This document shows, piece after piece, positions 43,206 through 51,637 of a stretch of DNA of 64,000 nucleotides. Source of the stretch: Nocardia higoensis NBRC 100133 (GTDB lineage Bacteria; Actinomycetota; Actinomycetes; Mycobacteriales; Mycobacteriaceae); the NCBI RefSeq assembly GCF_000308595.1, contig NZ_BAGA01000047.1, positions 1 through 64,000 on the forward strand, written 5' to 3'. Every line of letters begins with the position of its first letter. The first letter of the stretch is position 1. The translations under genes and the position numbers were made by a program. The notes below the pieces were generated by a model. It made no database searches and was not told where the DNA came from. It saw only the letters and a program-made list of their open reading frames with translations.

Positions 43206-43880
43206 TCAGCAGTTCGACTGGAATGGAAAACAGCCTTGCCCCGGCCTCGGCTCCGGAGGTGCTGGAGCGGGAACCGGTTCCGGTTGTGGTGCCGACACGG
43301 CGGGCGTCGGGGCAGCGGTCGTGGCCGACGAGATGATCTGTTGATCGCCGGTCTGCCGGGGCGCGCCGTCCAAGGTCGAGCGCATGGCCCACATGCCCGC
43401 GATGACCGCTGCGATAAGCGCGGCCGCGGCGGCGACTGGCACTCCGGTCCGGCGCGAGATCGTGCCTGCGATGCTTGATGACTGCGGCGAGCAACCATCG
43501 GATCGAGACGCGGGTAGGTGGCCGGTTCCTTTCGGGGAGGCGATAGGTTCGGGCGCCGGATCGGGAACGGTCGCGTACGAGATCGCTGTTGCCGGAGGCG
43601 TGGTGACGGTGGGCACCGGGGGCTGGTCCGGCCCGGTCGTGGAGTCACCCGAGAACCCCTCCGCCACGAGGTCTTCGATGCTCACATGCTCGCCGAGGTT
43701 CATCGCGGTCAGCAAGGTGTGGACCTGCTCCGCACTCCATATGGTCTTTCTTCTGCGCTGGTCGTGCGGCCAGGCGCGGATGCCCCTGTTGCCGATGACG
43801 GCCGCAGCCCATCACCTGCCGGAACGGGTTGTCGTCCTCTTCCCGGACGCGAACCGGGTCTCCCGGCAGGTCGCTGTGCC
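43206..43880 (-). pseudogene. Frameshifted gene for a single-pass, Pro-rich membrane protein
   Basis: The last part reads cleanly: GIRAWPHDQRRRKTIWSAEQ, HTLLTAMNLGEHVSIEDLVA, a Pro/Thr linker, one membrane helix (GVPVAAAAALIAAVIAGMWA) and a Pro-rich tail ending GQGCFPFQSNC. The only starts in that frame (TTG 43715, ATG 43703) fall inside obviously coding sequence. Upstream, a second frame (DPVRVREEDDNPFRQVMG) has equally good GC3. The two join if one base near 43806 is removed. Either a frameshift mutation or a sequencing slip. Product not recognised. Confidence 0.55.
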
Positions 43881-44057
43881 GCCACCGGCCGTGACCACCG
43901 ATGCCGGTCCTTTCGGCCCGGTTGCGCCAGGCGCGGGCGCGCCCTCATGCCGTCGCGTCGGCCCGGGTGCAATGGCTATGAGGGCCGGTGGTCCCGGCCG
44001 GCCGACGAGCTGGCGGCCGCAGCACGTGGCCTGTGCCGGCCGCCGAGCCGATGCGAA

Positions 44058-44282
44058 TCAGCCCTCCTGGGCCGCCAGATCCACCAGCGCGGCCGCGAGC
44101 CGGAAGAACTTGTTGCTCCCGAGGTCGGCGATGGTCTTGATGCCCAGCGCTTCGAACAGCTGGGCATCGTGCTTCTCCGCCAATCCGGCCAATGCCGAGG
44201 GCGGAGCGGCCAGCAGCTCCGTCAGCGACTTGTCCTCGAAAGCCTTGTCGAGAACCTTGTCCAGTACCACGGGGACAGCCAC
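44058..44282 (-). CDS. Small helical protein with helix-hairpin-like motif
   Basis: 74 aa from GTG 44282, chosen because AAGGAG lies 6 nt upstream; the frame continues to 44372 without a ribosome site. Sequence: two short helices (VVLDKVLDKAFEDKSLTELL), then LFEALGIKTIADLGSNKFFR, which has the look of a helix-hairpin-helix. All-alpha, soluble. Similar peptides are scattered in actinobacteria; the role is unknown. Confidence 0.72.
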   Translation of the reverse strand: MAVPVVLDKVLDKAFEDKSLTELLAAPPSALAGLAEKHDAQLFEALGIKTIADLGSNKFFRLAAALVDLAAQEG

Positions 44283-44704
44283 TTCGGACTCCTTCGTCTC
44301 ACCAGCGTGCAACACGGCCACCGAAACCGTGACCGAACCGATCCGGACACGGAATCGGTTGCTGGACAGCATAGTTCAGTCCACCGTGGCTCTGGTTGAT
44401 CGTGACGCACGCCTCGTGTTCCACCGTTGGGACGTGCTACCGGCATCCGGTGCCGAGCGGCATCGGCGGTCTCCGGCCAGGGGATCCGAACAGCGTCGTC
44501 CCTGCGGACGAGCTCACCCCGACCGGTCGACGCGTCGGCGGTCCCGTTTCAAGCGGCGATGCGTCCGCGCTGCCTTCGCCCGCAAGCCGGCCCGCGCTGT
44601 CCTCGATGCGAAGCTCGAGGGCTCGATGGCTGAACTCGCGCCGTCGAGATCCGAGGTGGTGACCTGGGCCCGTGCGGCGAACCTCCACATCTTGTGCGGA
44701 CCGC
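44283..44704. other. Intergenic stretch, 422 bp
   Basis: No gene supported. Plus-strand open frames here lack a start with a ribosome site and are Arg/Ser/Pro-rich shadows. The part next to 44.36 kb should hold the promoter of the 74-aa gene. Confidence 0.5.
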
Positions 44705-45115
44705 CTACGGTGCTGACTTGCCGGCGTGGCGTCCGGTGAAGTCGAAGGATCCGCCGTCGAGGCCCCAGGAGATGATTCGCTCCGGGTGAATCCGGATGAC
44801 CGCGCGTTCCTGGGGTGGGAACGGTGGCTCCTCGTCATCGAGCGCCTCGGCCGTGCCGCGTATCTCGATGCCGCGAATCACATACGGCTCCAGGGAAACC
44901 TGTTGGTCGATGACGAAAGACACCCGGCTGCCCGCCGCGACATTGCGATACTTGCGACTGGCGCGCATTCGCATGCCTCCGATGTCGATCGTGCCGTCGG
45001 CATTCACCCGATAGTTGGTCGGGTTGTTCTGTACCACGCCGTCGGATGACACCGTGGCCAGCCGGCCGATCCCGGCCTCCGCGAGGAACTGCTGTTCGTT
45101 GCTGGTGAAGGTCAT
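44705..45115 (-). CDS. PPOX-class, F420-dependent oxidoreductase-like protein
   Basis: 136 aa, a split beta-barrel flavin/F420-binding fold. N-terminal FLAEAGIGRLATVSSDGVVQ is the typical opening, then GGMRMRASRKYRNVAAGSRV and a C-terminal RIHPERIISWGLDGG. The family reduces or binds F420 or FMN ligands; mycolic actinomycetes have many. Substrate unknown. It is 125 bp downstream of the DUF1772 gene on the same strand. Confidence 0.85.
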   Translation of the reverse strand: MTFTSNEQQFLAEAGIGRLATVSSDGVVQNNPTNYRVNADGTIDIGGMRMRASRKYRNVAAGSRVSFVIDQQVSLEPYVIRGIEIRGTAEALDDEEPPFPPQERAVIRIHPERIISWGLDGGSFDFTGRHAGKSAP

Positions 45116-45240
45116 GTCGGTACTCCTGGGTGCATTCGATATCAGTTGTGTCCCGGCGATAAGCCGGAAGTCGTCGGGCGGAGTGGTTGCCTGCGTCTTG
45201 TGTCGGCGGTTCGGTGGGACCGTCTACCCGTGCTCGGAGA

Positions 45241-45717
45241 TCAGAGCAGGATCAGCGCGGCACACAGTCCGGCAATGGCAATGAACTGAAGGGTGACCCG
45301 GTACTTCAGAATGCTGTCCCACTTGTCCTGCAGCGCGCGGGCATCGGCCGGAATGATGCCGCTCTGCGCAGCGGCCGTCTGCCGAGAATTGATCGGCTTG
45401 GCGATGCGGACATAGAGGGCGAGCCAGGCGAGCAACGCCGCCACCGTGATCCCCGCCGCGACAGCGGCGCCGAACTGCCCGGCCCACAGCGCGATCAGCA
45501 GCGTGAGCACCGCGAAGACCACACCGCCCGCACCGACAATCGGCATGCGCTTGTCGCCGTAGTAGTGACCCCATCCCGCGCTCATGGTCACGGTCGCGTC
45601 ATCGAGCTTGCGGTACACGGATCGGGTGATCACGGCCCCGCAGACATCGGTGCCATAGACGACGGCGTTGGAGAGGATGGCGGCGGCGGCGATGATCTGG
45701 CCGGTGACTAGGAGCAT
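45241..45717 (-). CDS. DUF1772-family membrane protein
   Basis: 158 aa with four helices. DUF1772 (anthrone oxygenase-like) features: VYGTDVCGAVITRSVYRKL near the N-terminus and ALQDKWDSILKYRVTLQFIA in the C-terminal part. In actinobacteria these are often controlled by an adjacent TetR protein. Here the TetR gene lies 546 bp upstream on the same strand, and a TCTAG-N5-CTAGA site stands 71 bp before this ATG, matching the TetR gene's own site. Confidence 0.82.
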   Translation of the reverse strand: MLLVTGQIIAAAAILSNAVVYGTDVCGAVITRSVYRKLDDATVTMSAGWGHYYGDKRMPIVGAGGVVFAVLTLLIALWAGQFGAAVAAGITVAALLAWLALYVRIAKPINSRQTAAAQSGIIPADARALQDKWDSILKYRVTLQFIAIAGLCAALILL

Positions 45718-46263
45718 TGTGGGCTGCCTTTGCTGAAATCTAGCATTGGTAGGAACTAGAGCAAAGGTAGCATTCGGTCGCTATCTTGTCTAGCGGTGCT
45801 AGAGTTTGGCGTGCGGCTGCGGGAATATCCATGAATCAGCGAGCCGCACATGCCCTTTCGGCCGAGTGGGCGCTATCGCCGGCAAGTCGGTCACCGAGCG
45901 GGCGGGTCTCCGGCCTGCGGGCTCCGCTGGTGGTGGCTCAGGCTCGTCGCGGTCCGTTCCTGATCTCGTCGACCGGGTTGCGGACGGCCTGACTGTGTCG
46001 GGTCGGCCGATCGACGGAGCCTGGTGATACCGGCCGCGACGCCGGTGGGCTGACCTGCCGCCCGATGGGGCCGCCGCACTGCAGGCGGCGGCATGGTGCC
46101 GCGCGCCGAGCCACCTGCGGAATCGCGCTCATCTGCCTCGCGTCGTGCGATGTGATGGGTCGAACGATCGTTCCTGACCCGCATCCGATTCGGTGCAACG
46201 CAATCGCGAGGCCGCGTCTCGCCGATTGCCGCGAATCGGGTTACAACCCGTGTGGGGGATCGT
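45718..46263. other. Intergenic stretch, 546 bp, with TetR-type site and a possible gene relic
   Basis: Contains the operator at 45789-45803, a hairpin GCCGCCGC/GCGGCGGC at 46070-46092 that could end the TetR transcript, and short plus-strand frames broken by stops (one begins MNQRAAHALSAEWALSP). The gap is wide for a TetR/DUF1772 pair, so a gene may have decayed here. No functional gene is supported. Confidence 0.45.
45789..45803. promoter_or_regulatory. TetR-type operator upstream of DUF1772
   Basis: TCTAGC-GGT-GCTAGA, a perfect palindrome sharing TCTAG-N5-CTAGA with the site before the TetR gene. A looser relative, with the same arms but a 12-bp spacer, lies at 45739-45760. Confidence 0.65.
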
Positions 46264-46836
46264 CTACCGCGTCCACTGGTCGACGAACACCGCCAGACGG
46301 GCTTCCCGCTGGGCCGGCCGCAGACGTCCACCGCGGTCCAGGGTGGCCAGGCCGTGCAGGGCGCTCCAGCCGACCTCGGTGAAGGTCTCCGGATCGTGCT
46401 CGCCGGCGAACGGCGAGAAGGCGGCGAACATGACGGCGAACGCGTCCCGCAGCGGCTGCGAGGCGTTCTCGCCGAACGCGAGGTTCACCTTCATCGAGAA
46501 CATCGCGTCGTAGAGGGCGGGCCGCGCGGTCGCGAAGTCGAGGTAGGACCGCGCTACCGCCGCGAGCGCCGCGCGCGGCTCGCCGCCCGCGGACTCCAGC
46601 GCCGCGCGGCTCGATGCGGCCATCTCCGCTATGCCGTCCTCGGCGACCGCTGTGACGATCTCGTCCTTGCCCGCGAAGTGTGAATACAGCACAGGCTGGC
46701 TGTATTCGATCCGTTCCGCCAGCCTGCGTATGGTTACCGCGTCCCAGCCCTGCGACTCGGCCAGCTCCCGGGCGGTGTCGATGATCAGCCGGTGCCGTTC
46801 GGCGCGTTCCCGTTCCCGTCGCGTCTGGGGGGTCAT
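46264..46836 (-). CDS. TetR-family regulator
   Basis: 190 aa. Helix-turn-helix near the N-terminus (IIDTARELAESQGWDAVTIR, RLAERIEYSQPVLYSHFAGK). The ligand domain contains SALHGLATLDRGGRL, the WHG-like C-terminal motif. A perfect 17-bp palindrome lies 26 bp upstream of the start, indicating autoregulation, and a sister site precedes the DUF1772 gene. The inducer is unknown. Confidence 0.88.
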   Translation of the reverse strand: MTPQTRRERERAERHRLIIDTARELAESQGWDAVTIRRLAERIEYSQPVLYSHFAGKDEIVTAVAEDGIAEMAASSRAALESAGGEPRAALAAVARSYLDFATARPALYDAMFSMKVNLAFGENASQPLRDAFAVMFAAFSPFAGEHDPETFTEVGWSALHGLATLDRGGRLRPAQREARLAVFVDQWTR

Positions 46837-46861
46837 AGGCTGATTTTAGCACCGCTCGAAA

Positions 46862-46878
46862 ATCTAGTGTCACTAGAT
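46862..46878. promoter_or_regulatory. Autoregulatory operator of the TetR gene
   Basis: ATCTAGTG-T-CACTAGAT, perfect 8-bp arms around one base. Confidence 0.75.
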
Positions 46879-47086
46879 GTCGCGATCGCTCTGACCGGAG
46901 GCGGGCGGCCGCAGCTCCTCGCACGGTGAGTGGGGCCGGCGGATGGCACGGTCAGCTCAGCGTGCGCCTGGCCCCTGAGCGAGATCTCGGGAGATGGTCT
47001 TGAATGGGTTGAGCGCATCGATGGAGCGAGCAGAGGACGCGTGGCCGGGATGCGGGGGTGGACATGGGTGAGGCAGGGGGCGGGGG

Positions 47087-47584
47087 ATGGATACTTCGAC
47101 GCGGCGGGTGATGGCCGCGCGTGAGTCGGTGGCGCCTCTGGTTCCTTCACCGTGGAATCGCGATGCTTTCCTGGCCAGGCTGGGCGAGTGGCGGGGGCGG
47201 CCGATCCGGCTCATGCCGGTGACTTCGGCGTTGGTGCCGCGGGGTGCGGAAGCGAGTCGTGCACCGTGCGGGTTGTGGCTCGAGTGCGAGGAGGTGGATG
47301 TGATCGCATTCGATGCCGGGACAACGGATTTCCATATCGATCAGATCATCGCGCACGAGACGGGGCACATGCTGCTCGACCACGCGGATGGGTCGGCGGG
47401 GCTGGAAGGGATACGTCAGTTGTTGCCGGATATCGACCCGGCGCTGATATCGCGCGTGCTCGGCCGGTCGGAGTTCTCCGATCATCAGGAGGATGAGGCG
47501 GAGTTGTTCGCGGACATGCTGCTGTCGGGAGTGTCTCGGTGGCGGTCGCCTCGGCCGATGCGGTCGTTCTGGGGTGACCGATGA
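47087..47584 (+). CDS. ImmA/IrrE-like zinc metallopeptidase
   Basis: 165 aa from ATG 47087. The zinc site is HETGH (residues 90-94) in DQIIAHETGHMLLDH, with an acidic third-ligand region HQEDEAELFADMLL (about 133-146). This is the compact ImmA/IrrE fold, whose members cleave or inactivate XRE-type repressors. It has no membrane helix. Its stop overlaps the start of the membrane-protein gene by 4 bp (ATGA). An XRE regulator is encoded 3 kb away in the opposite direction, a plausible target. Confidence 0.85.
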   Translation: MDTSTRRVMAARESVAPLVPSPWNRDAFLARLGEWRGRPIRLMPVTSALVPRGAEASRAPCGLWLECEEVDVIAFDAGTTDFHIDQIIAHETGHMLLDHADGSAGLEGIRQLLPDIDPALISRVLGRSEFSDHQEDEAELFADMLLSGVSRWRSPRPMRSFWGDR

Positions 47585-48816
47585 CCTCATCGGCTCCGGG
47601 ATGGGTGGCGTGGTCGACGATCGCGTTCAGCCTGCTGGTGGCGGTGTTGCGTTCGGTCTGGCTACATGGTGACGGCAGGCCGGGGGAGCGACTGGTCACT
47701 TACGGGCTGCTGTTCGCGGTGTGTGCGGCGATGCTCCGTGAGCGGGCGGTGCAGGACGTGCTTCGCGACGCCGGAATCTTCGATGTCGCCTTCACTCGTC
47801 AGCTGGGCACGGTGTTCATCGTGTTCACCTTCGCGCCACTGGTTCTGTTGGCGTTGTCCTGGTCGGAGTCCTGGCCTGCGCGAGGGAGGTACGCCGGCCG
47901 GACGTTGTGGGTGGCGGTGTTCGTCTCGGGCACGGTGATGCTGGTGGTGGGGTCACACGCACGAGCGCTCGGACAGTACATCGACCGCACCGAGGGTTGG
48001 CAGACTGTGCTCTACTTCGCGATTTTCTCGGCGTGGTGCGCGGCGACCGGCATCGTGATGACCTGGACGAGCATTCGCGATCTGCGTGTCGGTGGCCTGC
48101 GGCCGAGTCATCGCCTGACATATGTGGTGATCCTCGTCGTCGGGGCGTGGGCCACCGAGGAGGCCGTTTCGATCCTTGTCAGCGCGGTGTTCGCGGCGAC
48201 CGGGACCGGACAGGACTTCGTCGGTTTCCGATTCGATGCCAACGAGCGCAATTTCATCTATCTCCTGCTGCTGGGGGCGGTTCCGGCGTCGGCGCAGGTG
48301 ATGGCGGAGATCGCTCGCCGGCTTCGGGTGGATCCGGCCGCGCGTGCGGTGCGGCGGCTGACACCGTTGTGGACCGAACTGGTGACGGTGTGCGCGAACG
48401 AGATTCCACGTCCCGCACAGCAGGATTCGTCGGTGGGGTCGGCGCGGAGGTTGCATCGGATGACCGTCGAGATCCGTGACTGTCTGCTGGTGCTGGGCCG
48501 CTACTCCGAGCCCGCCCCGGATCATTTGCCCGACGCCTTGGCGGAGACGGTGCAGATCATGCGGGCGTTGCACCGTAAGAGATCTGGTGCGGCACCGGGG
48601 CGTTATGTTCGCCTGCACGCTTCCGCGCCCGGGCGTGACATCGTTGATGAACGTCGTACGTTGCGCAGCATCGCCGCGCACTGGGATGAGGCGGCCACCC
48701 ATGTGGAGGCGCTGAACTACGGGATGGAGCACAATGACCACGACCACTCCGAGGCCGATCCGTGCCCGGGAGCGGAAGCTACCGCATCCGCCGCACCGTC
48801 TGCCCGTCCTGGGTGA
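47581..48816 (+). CDS. MAB_1171c-family membrane protein
   Basis: 411 aa. Seven to eight membrane helices fill the first about 245 residues (PGWVAWSTIAFSLLVAVL, FTFAPLVLLALS, LTYVVILVVGAWATEEAV). A cytoplasmic helical domain of about 165 residues follows (RLTPLWTELVTVC, RRLHRMTVEIRDCLLVL). The topology resembles a receptor: membrane sensor plus soluble output. NCBI calls the family a putative transporter named after Mycobacterium abscessus MAB_1171c; no transport motif is visible to me. Its last 83 bases overlap the P450 gene in another frame. Confidence 0.72.
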   Translation: MTSSAPGWVAWSTIAFSLLVAVLRSVWLHGDGRPGERLVTYGLLFAVCAAMLRERAVQDVLRDAGIFDVAFTRQLGTVFIVFTFAPLVLLALSWSESWPARGRYAGRTLWVAVFVSGTVMLVVGSHARALGQYIDRTEGWQTVLYFAIFSAWCAATGIVMTWTSIRDLRVGGLRPSHRLTYVVILVVGAWATEEAVSILVSAVFAATGTGQDFVGFRFDANERNFIYLLLLGAVPASAQVMAEIARRLRVDPAARAVRRLTPLWTELVTVCANEIPRPAQQDSSVGSARRLHRMTVEIRDCLLVLGRYSEPAPDHLPDALAETVQIMRALHRKRSGAAPGRYVRLHASAPGRDIVDERRTLRSIAAHWDEAATHVEALNYGMEHNDHDHSEADPCPGAEATASAAPSARPG

Positions 48817-50137
48817 CGTGTGGGATCTGCATGTCACCGATTCCAGTCAGTGGGGTATGCGTGGCGCGCAGAAGTACGGTGGAATATACGAACGCAACAT
48901 CTTCGGGGCGCGGGTCACCTACGTCTCGGATCCGGATCTGTTGCGGGAGATCAACGACGACGAATTGTGGTCGAAATTCCTGGGGGTCCCGATCCGGGAT
49001 CTGCGCAGCGTGGCCGGTGACGGACTGTTCACCGCGCACAATTCCGAGCCGAACTGGGCCAAAGCGCACGCTGTCCTGGCGCCGTCGTTCACCGCGGCTG
49101 CCATGCGCGGCTACCACGCCACCATGCGCCGGTGCGCGGACGAGTTGATCGAGCACTGGGCCGGACGTGCCGGTGAGTGGGTCGATGTGCCGGCCGATAC
49201 GAACAAGGTCGCCCTCGAAGTGATCGGCCGGACCGGATTCGGCTACGAATTCGAGTCGTTCACTCGGACCGATCCCCATCCGGTGGTGTCGGCGATGCTG
49301 CGTGCGCTGACATACATCAACCGGTCGGCATACTCGCATCCGCTCATCGAGCGCACTGTCTTTCGGCAGCAGCGTGCCCAGCACGAAGCCGATGTCGCGA
49401 TGGTGAACGCGAAGATCGACGAAGTGATCGCGCGCCGCCGCCGCGAGGGCGCTGGTGAGCACGGCGACTTGCTGGACCGGATGTTGACCGTGGCGGATCC
49501 GGAGACCGGGACACTGTTGGATGAGAAGAACATTCGCAATCAGATTCTGACGTTTCTCGCGGCCGGGCACGAGACCTCGGCGGGCGTGATGGCCTTTGCG
49601 CTGCACTATCTTTCCGTGCATCCCGAGATCGCCGCGCGGGCACGGCGCGAGATCGCCGAAATCTGGACCGGCGAGGAGATCGAGTTCGAGCAGGTGGCCA
49701 AGCTGCGGTATATGCGGCGCATCGTCGATGAGACACTGCGGCTGTGGCCCACGGCCCCAGGCTACTTCCGCAAGGCGCGCGCGAACACGCTGCTGGGCGG
49801 ACGCTACCCGTTCGAGAAGAACGAATGGGTATTCATCGTGTTGTTGCAGTTGCATCGCCATGAGCTGTGGGGTGGCGATCCGGAGAGCTTCGATCCGGAT
49901 CGTTTTCTTCCGGAACGGGTACGTGCGCGCCACCCCGAGTTGTATCGGCCTTTCGGCGTCGGAATGCGGGCCTGTATCGGCCGGCAGTTCGCCTACCACG
50001 AGATCGCGCTCGTGTTGGCGACTGTTCTGCGCAACTTCGATCTACACGCCGATCCGAGCTACGAGTTGAAGGTCAAGGAGACGATCACACTCAAGCCGAA
50101 TGGCTTGCGACTCAGGATGTCTCCTCGCCAGGACTGA
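48734..50137 (+). CDS. Cytochrome P450
   Basis: 467 aa, complete. I-helix AGHETSA (277-283), ExxR Glu333-Arg336 (ETLR), heme loop FGVGMRACIGRQ with Cys414 as axial ligand. The sequence style (WSKFLGVPIRDLRSVAGDGLFT, PFEKNEWVFIVLLQLHRH) is near the CYP102 heme domain, but no reductase is fused, so an external ferredoxin or flavodoxin system is needed and none is nearby. It probably hydroxylates a lipid-like molecule. The start lies inside the membrane-protein gene (83-nt overlap), so the two are coupled. It converges with the EspR-like gene by 26 bp. Confidence 0.93.
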   Translation: MTTTTPRPIRARERKLPHPPHRLPVLGDVWDLHVTDSSQWGMRGAQKYGGIYERNIFGARVTYVSDPDLLREINDDELWSKFLGVPIRDLRSVAGDGLFTAHNSEPNWAKAHAVLAPSFTAAAMRGYHATMRRCADELIEHWAGRAGEWVDVPADTNKVALEVIGRTGFGYEFESFTRTDPHPVVSAMLRALTYINRSAYSHPLIERTVFRQQRAQHEADVAMVNAKIDEVIARRRREGAGEHGDLLDRMLTVADPETGTLLDEKNIRNQILTFLAAGHETSAGVMAFALHYLSVHPEIAARARREIAEIWTGEEIEFEQVAKLRYMRRIVDETLRLWPTAPGYFRKARANTLLGGRYPFEKNEWVFIVLLQLHRHELWGGDPESFDPDRFLPERVRARHPELYRPFGVGMRACIGRQFAYHEIALVLATVLRNFDLHADPSYELKVKETITLKPNGLRLRMSPRQD

Positions 50138-50546
50138 CCGGTGCGGGCGAGTCCTGCACGCGGTGTGCGATCAGGCTTTCGATCAGTGCCTCGCGGTCGG
50201 AGTGGGTGGGCCGTCCGCGCAGGCGCACCCGGCTGACGCCCGAGTCCCGCAGAGCCCGGAGCAGGCCGAGCTGGACGTGCACGCCGATGACTTGTTCGTC
50301 ATCGGCGGGGCCGGTCAGATACCAGGCCGGCTGACTGAAGTGGCCCGCAAGGGCGGCGAGGAGGTCCGGTGACGCGTGCTCGACGCTTCCTGCGCGCAGA
50401 GCCGCCAGCATCGCGGGGTCGACCTCGACGCCGTACTCGTGCATGGCCTCGGCGACGGTCTCGACGGCAGGCTCGTCGCCGGCCGCGCTGTGCAACGCGC
50501 GAAAGAGCATGTCGATGCGCTCGGCTAGGGACAGTGATCCGCTCAC
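50112..50546 (-). CDS. EspR-like helix-turn-helix protein
   Basis: 144 aa from GTG 50546 with GGAGG at 7 nt. The plan is that of mycobacterial EspR: LAERIDMLFRALHSA, an atypical helix-turn-helix (EAMHEYGVEVDPAMLAALRA), ALAGHFSQPAWYLTG and a C-terminal dimerisation helix region (LGLLRALRDSGVSRVRLRGR). EspR is a nucleoid-associated regulator in M. tuberculosis; whether this paralogue is local or global is open. The GTG overlaps the stop of the XRE gene (GTGA). Confidence 0.78.
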   Translation of the reverse strand: MSGSLSLAERIDMLFRALHSAAGDEPAVETVAEAMHEYGVEVDPAMLAALRAGSVEHASPDLLAALAGHFSQPAWYLTGPADDEQVIGVHVQLGLLRALRDSGVSRVRLRGRPTHSDREALIESLIAHRVQDSPAPVSPGEETS

Positions 50547-51166
50547 CTGGCAGCCTCCAGTCTGGCTTCGAATCGTTTGCGGGTCGCGTCGTCCATATCG
50601 AAGCGGATGCCCGCGAGCCAGCGCCGATAGCGTGCTTCGTCCCAATCGGCGTCGGCAGGGTCGGTCGGGCGGTCCAGAAAAGGGCCGAGCAGGGCCACCA
50701 ACGGTCCGAGCGCACCACCGTGGAGTCGGTTGGTTTCGAGCAGTTGGGTGATATAGCGGGAATACAGCGGCTGTATGCAGTCGTCGAGCCGCTGGGAGGC
50801 CTCGCGCAGTGCGGAGTCCGATGTGGCCAACTCGGAGATCTCACGGGCGACGGCGAGGAGCCCGCTGATGGTTTCGGCGGGCACGACGATGTAGGACGGT
50901 GCGACTTCGATGGTGCTGCCGCGCCGCAGCGGTATCGGCTCCCCACCTGTTATCACCTGCTGAGCCGATCCAGGCTCCCAGGCCAGACCCACATCGAGTT
51001 TGTGCAGGGTGTTGGCACTGATCCGGCCCGCCTCGCCGCGCTCGATTCTCAGCAGAGTCGGCTCGGTAGGGCCGCCCATCAGGGCGACCTGACGCCTGCT
51101 GCGGTTCAGCTGATCACGCCGCTCCACGACGGCCCGACCCAACCGTTGCGCAGTGTCCTTATTCAT
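50543..51166 (-). CDS. XRE-family regulator with helical C-terminal domain
   Basis: 207 aa from ATG 51166. The N-terminal XRE helix-turn-helix is clear (LGRAVVERRDQLNRSRRQVA, GGPTEPTLLRIERGEAGRIS, LHKLDVGLAWEPGSA). The rest is helical and may sense a ligand or be the protease substrate. An 18-bp near-palindrome lies 15 bp before the start codon, a probable autoregulatory site. It is convergent with the protease-membrane protein-P450 operon. Confidence 0.85.
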   Translation of the reverse strand: MNKDTAQRLGRAVVERRDQLNRSRRQVALMGGPTEPTLLRIERGEAGRISANTLHKLDVGLAWEPGSAQQVITGGEPIPLRRGSTIEVAPSYIVVPAETISGLLAVAREISELATSDSALREASQRLDDCIQPLYSRYITQLLETNRLHGGALGPLVALLGPFLDRPTDPADADWDEARYRRWLAGIRFDMDDATRKRFEARLEAAR

Positions 51167-51181
51167 AGACGCTACCGAAAT

Positions 51182-51199
51182 TTGCGTACATGCACGCAA
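51182..51199. promoter_or_regulatory. Probable operator of the XRE regulator
   Basis: TTGCGTACATGCACGCAA, a near-perfect 18-bp palindrome (one mismatched pair). Half-sites TTGCGT recur at 51365-51370 beside a promoter on the other strand. Confidence 0.65.
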
Positions 51200-51637
51200 G
51201 CATAATCGTAGGTACTACTTCCGTGGGGTATAAGAACGTCCAGCCGGTCGCCGTGTCGCCGACCGCGAGCTGCGGGTACAACTGCCGAGATAGCCTCCGT
51301 GACTTGCGCAACCAGTGACCGATCTCGTGATGCGCCTTGACCTAGACAAAAATTTTCGTATGATTTGCGTATCGCTTCGGTTATGCCTGCGGCGTAGGGG
51401 GCTGCAGGGCTGACGATGTTCGATGACCATGGATTCGGGAGCGCGGCGAAGCGTCCTGAATCCTGCCGGGGCCGACCTGGAACCCGATCCGGTGGGGAGG
51501 TCGGGTCCCAGGTCGGCGCGTTCTCCGCTGGTCGTGTTCGATCCACGCGGTTGCTCACGGCTGGCGTGAGGCTGCCGCCCAGCCCGCCCTGGTCGAGCGA
51601 TTGACCCATATCGTCACAGGACCGGGGGAGGATGCCG
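51200..51637. other. Regulatory stretch, 438 bp
   Basis: Holds the plus-strand promoter at 51337 and TTGCGT half-sites. Between about 51400 and 51600 no supported gene is seen; a 62-codon plus-strand frame starting MFDDHGFGSAAKRPE lacks a ribosome site and looks random. Confidence 0.5.
51337..51364 (+). promoter_or_regulatory. Near-consensus SigA promoter
   Basis: TTGACC-N16-TATGAT, the best housekeeping-type promoter seen in the window. A TTGCGT half-site begins right after the -10 box. It would drive the phosphotransferase-like gene with a leader of about 270 nt. Confidence 0.6.

Noticed and set aside
43384..44739. Long plus-strand frames between 43.4 and 44.7 kb
   Set aside because: Ser/Arg/Pro-rich with bad GC3; the minus strand carries recognisable coding sequence in the same place.
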